Below are positions 25,071-35,699 of a DNA stretch of 64,000 nucleotides, piece by piece (positions within the stretch are counted from its first letter, which is position 1; each line of letters opens with the position of its first letter). This DNA comes from Eutypella sp. D-1 (lineage: Eukaryota > Ascomycota > Sordariomycetes > Xylariales > Diatrypaceae), in assembly GCA_023313575.1 (NCBI GenBank), contig JAJTTP010000024.1, forward strand, positions 248,001 to 312,000, read 5' to 3'. Both the position numbers and the translations under genes were made by a program. Below the pieces are notes generated by a model. It was given only the letters and a program-made list of their open reading frames with translations, searched no databases and was not told the DNA's origin.

Positions 25071-26638
25071 ATGACGGCGTCGCTGGCGACTACAACTGTG
25101 TGCATTGTTCTGGCTTTCGTGTTCCTTTCTCTGCGTTTATATGCCCGCATAGCGCTGGTGAGGAACTTTGGAGGGGACGATTACCTCCTCACGGGCTCAT
25201 TCGTAAATACATCTCGCTTCAAAGCCCCGGTGGAAGGTGCTAATTTGACTGTAGCTGTGGTCACTGTCGCACTACATCACGTTCCTTGTTGGTTAGTCGT
25301 CCTGCATTTAGAAAGGGATAATTCTCATTTCGGACGTCTCAAAGGTATGAGCTAACGTTATGCAGCCCATAGTCTCGGATTTCCGGGGCCCTATGCTTCT
25401 CAAGACATTCAGATACAGGTGTCGAAGGTGAGTCCTTGTGATCAGAGCATGAGGCATCAAATATTGACTTCATATCGATTCTGTAGGCAGTATGGTGGTC
25501 GCGAGCCTCCTGGGGCGCATCTTCGGCACTGTGCAAGGCATCCATTCTCTGGCAATACCGTCGCGTCTTTCCCGTGCGATGGATGAAAAGAACCTGCAGT
25601 GCCCTCTTGGCGATAGTGGCGACGTATGGACTATTCACGTTTTTCGGCTCACTATTCCTTTGCGTCCCGATTTCCTTCATATGGGGTATTGGTGAGGGGA
25701 AATGCCTGGATCGAGCCAAATTTTTCTTGACGGTATGCATCTCATACTCCTTTCCGTTGCAGATTACATCCAGTTGCTTGATTCTAACAATTCTAATAAT
25801 TATATTCCCAGTGAGTTCTAACTTTGCGCGCTTATAAGCGTTTGGCTCACCAATCCGTTTTGATTGGGACACTAAAAAAGTACCAGATTCGCGGCGATAA
25901 ATTCTACTTTGGACATAATTGTCTTTCTGCTACCAGTGCAGTTAATCAGAGCGCTTTCGATACCACGCGGGCAGAAGATCGCATTACTTATCATATTCAC
26001 TTGTGGTTCCCTGTAGGTCACTCTCTTAGGGGAGTACTAGAGCACTCTAGGGACATTTTAGACACGCGGGGCACTAACATGGCCCAAACAGCGCTATTAT
26101 TGCATCGATCTTCAGAGTCATCGCGATCAAGAGGACAAGCGAACAGGATGTTCCACCATGGCTTTGTAAGTGTAAAGCCCGTAACACCACCGACGCGAGG
26201 GCCGAATAACAGCTGACAGACCTGATCGGCGCAGCAAACTCTGAGGGGGCCTCAACCTGGTCCGGAGTCGAAATGAACGTAAGCATCATCTGCGCATCTA
26301 TCGTCGTGATGAGGCCGATCTTAGCAAAAATATTCCCTGGGCGATTCGGTTCCTCTGTGAGAAGCTCGAACTTGGCTGGTCAGTCATTCTCGATGACGTC
26401 CTCCGGCAGGGCACGCCGAGCCGGCCACGCAGGTCGCGGCCGCGCTGCCACGGGAGACTTTGAATCAGCGAAGCCGACACCGCCCCCGAAAGACATAGAA
26501 ATGGGAATGCAGGGTGCCGAGGGAATTCACGTGCATCGTGATATAGAGCTGAACTACAAGCCAGCGAGCTCGGCAGGCAGTGAAAACGAGCTCATGACGG
26601 ATAACTCGGTCTGGATTTCCTCTCCGAAGGGCCAGTGA
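25071..26638 (+). CDS. Fungal rhodopsin-domain integral membrane protein (eight exons)
   Basis: Exons 25071-25202, 25255-25291, 25366-25427, 25487-25732, 25763-25810, 25942-26012, 26092-26165 and 26220-26638 join in frame to 362 residues; all phases agree. The product shows the hallmarks of the fungal seven-helix rhodopsin-like (SAT4-type) family: R-N-F-G-G-D-D-Y-L-L after helix 1 (residues 31-40), L-C-K-A-S-I-L in helix 3, K-C-L-D before helix 5, I-P-R-G-Q-K-I-A-L-L at the loop into helix 6, and W-S-G-V-E-M-N-V-S-I-I-C-A-S (from residue 237) in helix 7. A polar cytoplasmic tail of about 100 residues follows. Biochemical role of the family is unsettled. Start chosen at the first Met before helix 1; the N-terminus is shorter than usual. 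One joint (25733-25762) would be a 30-nt intron; keeping it in gives 372 residues, still in frame. The gene looks intact despite being 750 bp from the RIP block. Confidence 0.8.
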
Positions 26639-27884
26639 GGCTCATCCACCGCGGCATGTTGAGGGTGGCTACTTCGTAAGAATAATAAAATGACGGGAAC
26701 GGGGCTCGTCAGAATTTGGTGCATGGCGCGACAAATGTGCGGTCAAGATGCTAAGGCGTTTCGTTTCGTATAGCAGGATGGATTTCTCATTTCAAAAGTC
26801 GGTGTCATGATAATAATAACAATAGCTACATATGTCTCCGGTATCCAACGGGTTCCGATTCGCAGACCGCAGGATTATTTACGGTCATGATCCCGGTTAA
26901 GTCGTCAGCTCATCCGGCCCAGTCTGACTATCATCTCACTAATAAGTTACAAGTTTGATAAATATTGACCGAGAAGCCGGAGGGTGACGAAAAGATGTGT
27001 TCGTCTGACAAGGTGATTGGTTGGCTATTCTAGCAGTTAAACAAGATGTCAACATCAAACGGGATAGCCAGTAAACATGAAGCGGCTTGTTTTAGAATAC
27101 TTGAAACAACAATGAAATAATGGAATTATCGTATCACATGCAATCAACAAGATCTAGACTTCCTAGGGCTTTCTTTTCTTTCCTGCCTGGACCGAGCCAT
27201 GCATACACTTCCTAGACCCGCTTCTTGTCAGTTGAGTCTTTCCTAATTTGGGTTGGAGCATGGGTCGTATGCAGGTTGGCGGGTAAACTGCTAGCGTCGA
27301 TTCGCATACGATCAAGTCGGCCCATATAATAAATCCATAGCGCTAAACCGAACAAAGCTCATTATTGGCGCCCTGTATCCCAATTGGGAGCCGTCGCCCT
27401 AGCAACCGCAGCTCTCTCAATGTCAACAGATAGCTTCAACCCGGTTCATACAAGCTTAACCACGTCCCCATCCCCCCCGGCATGTCGCCAGCGTCATCGT
27501 TCGTCTCCATCATTATCATCGCACATTGAACCTCGCAGGAACACTTCTGCGAACTTAGAACCTTTCCTATCACAATATTATCTTCGAAGCAGTATAATCC
27601 CCCTGCTTAGAAGCCTGCAAGCGTTACTTGATACCTATTACTGACAAGTTCGCCGCCTGCACAAGGCGTCTTAACACATCTACCTAGGTTCTCGTCTACC
27701 AAGTTCGTGTTTGCTTGCTACTGAGGTCCCTTCACGAGCCCAATTGCCCGGCCGGCCTGGCTTGCGCTGCGTGAGTCTCGGAACTCCCCCAATTGATAGC
27801 CCTCAATAAGGCAACCCCATCCAGGATCTATCGACAACTTTTTCAGTAACAACCAAAAAATTTCCGAACTCGTCTCTCTTCACG
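26639..27884. other. Intergenic region, promoter/leader of the C2H2 gene
   Basis: No convincing gene. The right half (about 27440-27880) is C/T-rich, as in long fungal promoters and 5' leaders, and contains short open frames that could act as upstream ORFs but lack any family motif. Confidence 0.5.
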
Positions 27885-30529
27885 ATGCTGTCCAATCCGA
27901 CCCCGAGCGGTCTTCAAGCTCGCCAACAACACCATAGGCAACACAGACGCCAAAATTCGACGCCAACAGCCTTCGACCCATTGAAGATCGCCACAGACCT
28001 GCCCAGCAGCATGCACCACCGCCCGCACCCGCAGCAACAGCGGCCACGGATGACCCACCGACGGGGCGCCATGAGCCTGGACCTGCGGCGGCAGCAGATG
28101 CATCACCCTACGACACTCAGGCAGGAGATCTCCACGGTAAGTAATAGTACTAACAACACAGGAATCAACACATCACAGCATGTGCTGCGAGAAGCGCAGC
28201 AGCAACGCATAGCACGCCCGGGCCCCCAGCAAGCATTCGCGAACTTGGCAAGTGACGAGAACTATGTTATGTCCCCCCACGGGACGCCCCACCTCGAGGG
28301 CTTTGAGGCCCAGTGTTTTGACGGCATGCAGGGTCAGCATGATCTCGGCATGTCCTTTGATATGTACGGCGCTCCAGTGAGTGCCAACTTGATGATGAAG
28401 AAGAGCCAGGAGAACTGCTCCGAGAATCGTAATATGCCGCCATCTCAAGACTTCGACCTCTTCCCGCCCAGCGCAATGTCTACGCCGACTTTCATGAACT
28501 TTCAGGATAGTCAGTCCGGCGCGCCTGGGTGGATTTCTGACTGCGATTCGACCAGTTCGAGGAGATCGTCGATTCGGCGTATTAGCAATGGCATTCTGGA
28601 CAGGGTCGCCAAGTTCGAGAACATGGGAGACGGCCCCTCCAGACCACTCACGCCCCCACAACAAAATGCTGCACGTGAGTAATGACTCTGGGAATCCTAT
28701 GCAAGCATCTTAAAGACTAACGCGCGCAAGAATCTTTTCCCATGACGCCGACAGAAACACCGCATGATCGCACTATCAAGCACGCCCCGAGACCACAGCG
28801 TTTCGAGGAAGGCTACGACGAGTCCATGGAGGAAACGATCAAACCGTCTCGCCCGGGCGGAAACCGCCGAACCAAGACGACGTTCGACGAGATGCGACGG
28901 GCGGCTGAAAACCGGCCCATTATGCCGACGCCTCCCAGGGCAAACACGATGCCGATGTCAGGCTCCTTTGAGCCGCCAAAGGAGTCTGCACCGCCTGCTT
29001 TCCAGAACATGCACAATATGGTGCATCCCAACATGTCCATTCAGACTCAATTCAGCAACACCAACTTCCACACAGCGAGCTCCTCGCAGCCGCCTAGCGC
29101 CACCTCCGAGAACTCGCATCACGCCTCGCCAGCGACGCCGCATATGGGTGAGTACAGCAGTGCCTTCGATCTCAAGCCCGACCTGCACCACCCCGGCATG
29201 GATGGATCAAGCGCTGGTTCGCCGGGCACAGACACGATGTCGCGGCGGGGATCGCCCCACCGACGGACGGAATCCATTGCGAGCTTGGCTAGCGCGGCGA
29301 GCATCGCGAGCATCGACATTGAGAAGACGAAGACGGAGACGGGTGTGACGCTGGACGACATTCAGCAGTACATTCAGGGGCCGGATCCGCGGGATAACAA
29401 GTGGGTGTGCGCGTTCGAGGAGTGCGGGAAGCGGTTCGGACGCAAGGAGAACATCAAGTCGCACGTACAGACGCACCTCAACGACAGGCAGTACCAGTGC
29501 CCAACCTGCCACAAGTGCTTCGTGCGGCAACATGACCTCAAGCGACACGCCAAGATCCACACGGGCATCAAGCCGTATCCATGCGAGTGTGGTAACAGCT
29601 TCGCCCGCCACGACGCCCTTACCCGCCACAAGCAGCGCGGGATGTGCATTGGTGCCTTCGACGGCGTGGTCCGCAAGGTCGTCAAGCGTGGCCGCCCGCG
29701 CAAGGTCCGCCCCGATATGGACGAGCGCAAGGACAAGTCTGCGCGCACTCGTAGGAAGAACAGCAGCGCCAAGTCCGTCACCTCGTCCGCCTCCTCGCAG
29801 TCCGGGTACTCGGATAGCTCGGCCGTCAACTCCCCCGAGCACGAGAATGATCACGATCACGGGCAGCAGCCTGGGCCTGACTTCGATATGCTCGACGACA
29901 TCATGGATGTCTCAATCGGCGGTACCACGATGGACCCGAGTAATCTTCAGGGACTCTGCCCATCATCCTCGGCGCCCATGCCTACCCTATCGACGAATCC
30001 CCCGACGGCCGAGAACTCCCCGTCCACGGCGAGCGTCCACACCTACGTCTCTCAGCTCTCTCACCTATCGCTGCACCCCGACGGCGGACTCGAACTGCCG
30101 AACGCGGCGGGATCGACATCACTCACGTCCCCACAGCCGGGATCGCCCGCGAAGAGCGTTGCCAGCGCGAGCCACTGCAACGAGCCGCCGGAGTTGTCGC
30201 AGTCCTCGTCCCCTCCGCCGTCCGCTTCCACCCGGTACCTCGACCTGGACCCTGGGTGTTCGTCCTCGTTCTCCTCGGTGGCCAGTACCTGCGCGGAGTC
30301 GCTGGCGATGGGCCCCACGACGACGAACGCGGCAGAATCCGACGGTCTTCCGAGCCTTGCGGGTTTCTGCGACAGCGGCGCCGACGATGATGACGACATC
30401 CTACTGCAGTTCACACATGGCGACCCCAACATGCTCATGCTTGGCTCCGACGCCAAGTTCGATGGCGCATTTGACGACACGGTGGACATGTTCGTGCACA
30501 GCGACGACTTGTTTTTCAACGCGAACTGA
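27885..30529 (+). CDS. C2H2 zinc-finger transcription factor, Swi5/Ace2 type
   Basis: Two exons, 27885-28674 and 28731-30529, separated by a 56-bp GTGAGT...CAAG intron; 862 residues. The DNA-binding domain lies at about residues 490-570 (29408-29650): finger 1 C-x4-C-x12-H-x3-H, finger 2 C-x2-C-x12-H-x3-H, and an atypical finger 3 C-x-C-x12-H-x5-C, followed by a basic K-R-G-R-P-R-K stretch. That combination is characteristic of fungal Swi5/Ace2 regulators (cell separation, wall and conidiation genes in studied species; the role here is inferred). The N-terminal 480 residues are Q/H/P/S/M-rich and the C-terminus is S/P/D-rich, both low-complexity as in activation domains. A serine-rich basic patch near 28550-28600 could be a phosphorylation or nuclear-localisation region. 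Stop is TGA at 30527-30529. Confidence 0.92.
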
Positions 30530-31727
30530 GTATTGATTTTGCGCACGCAGACCCTCCGGAATGGCGGTCGGGTCGCGGTCCTTCTTCCCGGGGTTCACTG
30601 ATTGCGTTGTCTGTATGACTGTGAATGGTTGATGGAATTCATTTGGTGCTTTTGTAATTTTTTTTTTTCACTGGAAAAACAGGGAGTAGCGCGTTGGGCT
30701 GGGCTGGGCTAGGCTGGATTGGTTCGGGGTGTGTAGGGATGGAATTTTCATGCGTATGGGGTTTCTGATTTTGAGTCTCGCTTTTTTCCTTTTTTGTCCC
30801 CTCTCTCTCGCTTTGTGGACTTGGCACGATTTGACGCGGTGCCCTCTCCCCCATGGTCGGGATTTAATCTTCTTCCTGCTTGCTATGGGTGTACGAGTCA
30901 AAAGATTTGGACTTTCGAAATGTGCCGACGTTGAATTGACGGATGCGAATGAAGGGACGAATGTATAGTATACTATAAACATGGCTTGTTGATGAATGTC
31001 ACTGGGTAATGCATTAGGAAATTGGAAGTACTACTATAGGATTGATATATTGTCATAATGACGTACATGGATTAAAGTGATTGCTGAGTCGGCTTACCCC
31101 TATCTTGCCTGCGAGATCCTTCATGAAGTTCAAAGCCCCCGTACTACCTAGTATGAACAGTAATGATAACTGTACGGAGTAGTATGAAGTATGGCGTGGT
31201 CGTTGGTTACAGGCTTGTATACAAATAGCACAGCTATGCAATCGGTTCAAATATTCATGTAACCACAATCAATTCAATCTGCTAACTCGGATAGCCGCTG
31301 CTTGGCGTCCGAGTATTGTTGCTTGTTACAAGTACTTACTACCGTTCTTGAAAATGAAAAAAAAATAGATGATTCTCTGTGAAGCATCAAACTTTACATT
31401 CGGCACACCCGTAGACGTCGTTGTCTCCAGCGTCCTAACTTATTGTGTCCGGCATCTAGCTATAGCCTAGCTCCCGACGCTAACTCTCTTACACGCTAAC
31501 AAGTCACTGCCGCTACGCAGCTACAGCAATCATCGTGAGAGCTGCTAAAGAACAAACCACCCTTAAGCTTCAAGATTTCCTCCGATCATACAATTGGTTT
31601 AACGATACTAAGGAGTGGTTCTATGCATAGCGATGCACCCTCCAAATGAGGATACATTCAATCGATTGATGAGGTACTTCGTCAAGTTATTATCTTACTC
31701 TTGTTAGCGGATCTTGAGTCGGTGCCG
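30530..31727. other. Intergenic region between C2H2 factor and DUF4470-MYND gene
   Basis: About 1.2 kb. It begins with the T-rich 3' region of the zinc-finger gene (30655-30800 contains long T runs) and ends with the presumed promoter of the MYND gene. No coding exon or repeat was recognised. Confidence 0.5.
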
Positions 31728-34700
31728 ATGACAAGGGAGGCCAAGATGTTTACCCCGCCTAGTCTGACCTCACATTGCCACCTGGCTGGTCTCTTCGATG
31801 ATACGCCGGTAACTAGTCTGACAAGAGAGCTACCTCAGGGCGAGGATGCGGATATCCTCATACTCGGGCGTGGCGATGTGCGCAACATTTTATATACTGC
31901 GTATCATGAACGGGGATTGCCGCCGAGAAAGTTGGATATCACCTCATGCCATGAAGATGAATTCGTCACTGGTATGTAAGGTGGATGTTTCCCGCCTTCC
32001 TCTCCCCTCTTATCGGATACCCAACTAATGCCACTTCTCTAAGCCTACAACATACTACTACTCACACTTCTACTTGATGGGGAGACCGATATCGAGACAT
32101 TATGGGACTTCTATTACAACCTTTATGTCCCTGAACAATCCGTCGTGGCGTGGAAGCGCCATGCGAGCAAGCTGTTGACATTATCCGACGATCTGGCTAT
32201 TTGGAACGCAGGCACGTATGGTGCAAACGTAACGTTCTGCGACGAGGGATCTCTTGCACTTGTCAGGAAGATATGGAAGTCCTTTTTCGACTCCAACGTA
32301 CTCTTCAGGGAGAACACGTCCAGCTATGACGCGTACGCAACGCAGTTCCGTCACTACCATACGACTACAGGTGCTACCGTCGGTACAGGCCGCATTCCAG
32401 CTGAAGCCTTTTCTGCATCCCCACTTGCCCTACCATCAATCAAGGAAGGCTCGCAAACATATAAAGGTTACTGGAAGTACATCACGAACTCTACATCTTC
32501 TACTCAGCCCAACCCGTTCTACGCCACCTTGTTATCCACAAATCCAGGCATTGCACGTCAAGTCAACCCGTTGCTTGGATTCCCCCTTGCCAATTCATTT
32601 GCGCGACTAGCGCCTATCTCCCCACTAAAGTTCGATAGAGATAGCGACGATGCACCTCAAGAAGTCAAAGCCGTCAAGTCACAGTTCCAGGACTGGTGCA
32701 CAGCTTTTCAAGAGTTTTCCCAGGGTCACATGACGATTCGATTTGCCATCGTTTGCTCTAAATCTTTCTGCCAGACATTGCAGTACAGCTCAGTTACTGG
32801 AGCGACGTCGGCGCATCACCTACGACGCCAATTTTGCAACTCTGTCTATGAGTTGGATTCGACTGCCTATGGCAGCGATGGGGCGGCTCCTCGAATTTTC
32901 GATGTGATTGACACATCCAACTCGGCCGATCGGGTTGGAATCCTGAACATATTAGTGTCTTCGTCGTCTCTACTCAAAGATACTGCTAGTTCTACACTTT
33001 ATAGTGATGTTTCAACACAGCAACATGAGACATATAAGGACATGTTTGATACACTCTTAGTCGGCCATACGCCAACAGTTTCCTTGCTTTTGGGCCTTAC
33101 TCCTGTCGAATACTGGACCAACTCGACCCCACTTTCATATGTTGACGATCTAATGCTTACTGGCTCGCTCCCAATTCCTGATGGATCCCAAGGCCATGCC
33201 CGCTTATGCTGGAAGCCTGCTAGGCATTTTCCGGGCCAAGGTTTCGACGTCAGTCGACTGAGTTTTGAGGCTTCGGAACTGGGCAAAGTATTCTTCCAAA
33301 TATACACGACAATGATTGGACATCGACATATCGAGCCCGCCGGCTCCAATCTATTACCAGATCAGAAGTCAAGACAACAACACAAAGGCCAAGAGCGACG
33401 TCATGATTGGTACACCCAAGGAAGTTTCACAACTTTCGTGAAACACGTCCTTTACACCGTGGACATTGATCAACAGGAAACCTGCAGGATGTTTTTGCGC
33501 ATGATTTCTAATAATCCTTCACCTACCACAAGGGAATATTTCCTCGAACTATGTCATCAGTTCTATTTGCAGGGGTTGTACGGTAATGAAGAATTCCACG
33601 ATCTTGGTTTGACATCTGACATCGTCAACGTGGCCTACAATGTCCCACACCATCTCTCCGAGGATATTCTTCAGACCAGAGAACCGGACGATAAGTCCTC
33701 GTACGCGGAGATCATCGTCGATTACTACTCCGGCTCTGAGGCGGCACGAGCGAGGTTTTCTAATGTGCATTTGACGCTTGACACTGTAGAAACCACTGAC
33801 AACCCCCAGAATGAAGAATCTTGCGCCATGCTTAACGAAGACACGATGAGTATCCAAAAAAGCTCGCTGGCTGCGTATTTCTATGCACCACTTGGCCTCT
33901 TCCAGAAAGACGGACCCGTAAGCCGGATTGCCATCGTTGCACGATCGGTAACAGATACAGGACCAACAGAGACTATCGTACATGAAACATCCATGGTTCC
34001 GCAACCAGATAACGTCATCGTCATAAAACGGTCGGCAGGTCTAGAAGGAACTCCTGTGACCTGTGCACGCAGTGGATCTACGCTGTCGGTCACGAAGCCG
34101 GCTAGAGGATCAAATGACAATTCAACATGGTCTGCTAGATTTGATCCTATCAATGGTCGGCTTACCAACATGACGACCGTAATAAACATACCAACTACAC
34201 CAGGAAAACAGCCGATGGACCTGCCTTCCATGCTCCTGAGACAAATGTCGCCATGCCATTTCGGAATCAGTTTTGGAGACGACATCACATACACAGCCAT
34301 GTTCCCTTTACCAGCCCTAGAGAACTCTATTACGAAACATATAGACACTAAGACAGGAACCGTGACATTGTCCACTCCATGCGCCACCAGCCCAGCGGAC
34401 CTACATATGTTCTCGGAACTGACTTGCCCGATAGTTCTTGGCCAAAACTCAGTCCCTATAACACTGAATAGTGAGCATGTCAACTTGGATGCGCTGCCTA
34501 TCCTAAGCGTAGAAGAGGCAGACAGACTGGCGAACCAGTGGCTGACAACACTGACGTCGCACCAGTTCTCCGTCCGCGAGCGTCGAGCCCGAGCAGAGGC
34601 CATCGAAGTTGCCAGCTCTGCGACACCCTCGCTCCCACCAGTCCCGCCCTCCGTGCGCCTCAACTTCAAGGAGTCTCTCTTCACCATCTTCATGGTGGCA

Positions 34701-35453
34701 TCGGGTCTGCAGGGGGGAAGCACGGGACTCTTCGCACTCGCGGACTGCGACGATCCGGACAGTGGGAACCAGATCCTGCTCTTTGTGCGGGCGATCCGAA
34801 TCGACGCCGCGACCCGATCCGTTGTCGCGGACGCGGCCGCACTCCCACTAACGCGTGCCATTATCGACTCTCGCGAGCTTGAGACGTTCCTGTTGGTGCT
34901 CCGCGAGCTCGAGATCTGCGTATTGGATGTAGACGCAGCAGAGCTCGAACTCTGGCGCCGCGCCCTGCCGGCTTTCGCAGAGCGTTGTAGGACGTGGATG
35001 CATGACCCCGACAAGTGTGAGTACCGGGGTAGTGGGAGCGACGCTGGAGAAGACGCGCGTCCGGGGATCCCGCTCACGCTGCTACCTGAGCGCCCTTTCA
35101 TGTGCAGCTGTGGCAATGGTGTGCTGCCCGCCGACTTCGTCCGTCTACCCGAGTGGGAGGGCGTCGCGTCCCGGCACGCCGTGCGCGTCGCCGTGAGTCC
35201 GCTTTTCGCATGCCCTATCGTCGAGGACGTCGTCGATACGGAGCTCCTGCGCGCCCAGGGAGGTCTCCAGGGTCTGCTGCGGGAGAAATGTCGCGCCTGT
35301 AGCGCCACGAGTAGCGATGGCGGGAAAGGACAGGGCGGGCTCCTCAAATGCACTAGGTGCAAGGCCGTCGCTTACTGCGGGAAGGAGTGCCAACGAGCGG
35401 ACTGGAAGAAGCATCGTATGGAGTGCAAGCCTGCTGATACTCAGGCAAGCTAG
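31728..35453 (+). CDS. DUF4470 and MYND zinc-finger protein
   Basis: Exons 31728-31971 and 32044-35453 with a 72-bp GTATGT intron; 1217 residues. The N-terminus matches the DUF4470 pattern of fungal MYND proteins: an acidic lead-in, then D-I-L-I-L-G-R-G-D-V-R-N-I-L-Y-T near residues 40-60, K-L-D-I-T-S-C, then A-Y-N-I-L-L-L-T-L-L-L-D across the splice and a W-x-x-Y-Y-N-L-Y helix. The C-terminus is a complete MYND zinc finger with Cys1164, Cys1167, Cys1184, Cys1187, Cys1193, Cys1197, His1205 and Cys1209. MYND fingers mediate protein-protein contacts; no SET domain is present, so methyltransferase activity is not suggested. The middle 1000 residues have no motif I recognise. The start was chosen as the first in-frame ATG; an upstream non-ATG extension is open to 31701. 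Single large second exon with no disruption. Confidence 0.85.
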
Positions 35454-35699
35454 CTAGCTTTTGAGGGTACAGTATTTGCTAGTTATCATGCTATCCAGTG
35501 CCTACCCTGAGTGCATGAAAACATCAGGAGACATAATCATCCCTCATGCTATGCAGCACATGCATAGAGTTCTTGCCTGAATTGACACAATATATTGTGC
35601 TGTGTGTAAGTACACCAAAATGTTTCAATTGGTATCCATGCGCCCAGAAACACATCTAAACACGACTAGCTATTTAACACGACGTGGAGGTATTAATAT

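Noticed and set aside
25071..26638. First impression that the rhodopsin-domain locus is a frameshifted pseudogene
   Set aside because: Every apparent frameshift coincides with a GT...AG pair of correct phase, and joining them restores the family sequence.
28137..28161. Apparent mini-intron GTAAGT...TACTAAC...ACAG in exon 1 of the C2H2 gene
   Set aside because: Only 25 nt and not a multiple of three; removing it would break a frame that otherwise stays open to the real intron at 28675.
29532..30536. Long arginine/proline/threonine-rich ORF overlapping the C2H2 gene
   Set aside because: Out-of-frame shadow of the GC-rich zinc-finger coding sequence with no independent motif.
33881..35362. 493-codon minus-strand ORF opposite the MYND gene
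   Set aside because: Shadow of the plus-strand gene; no domain, and the plus frame carries the complete MYND finger.
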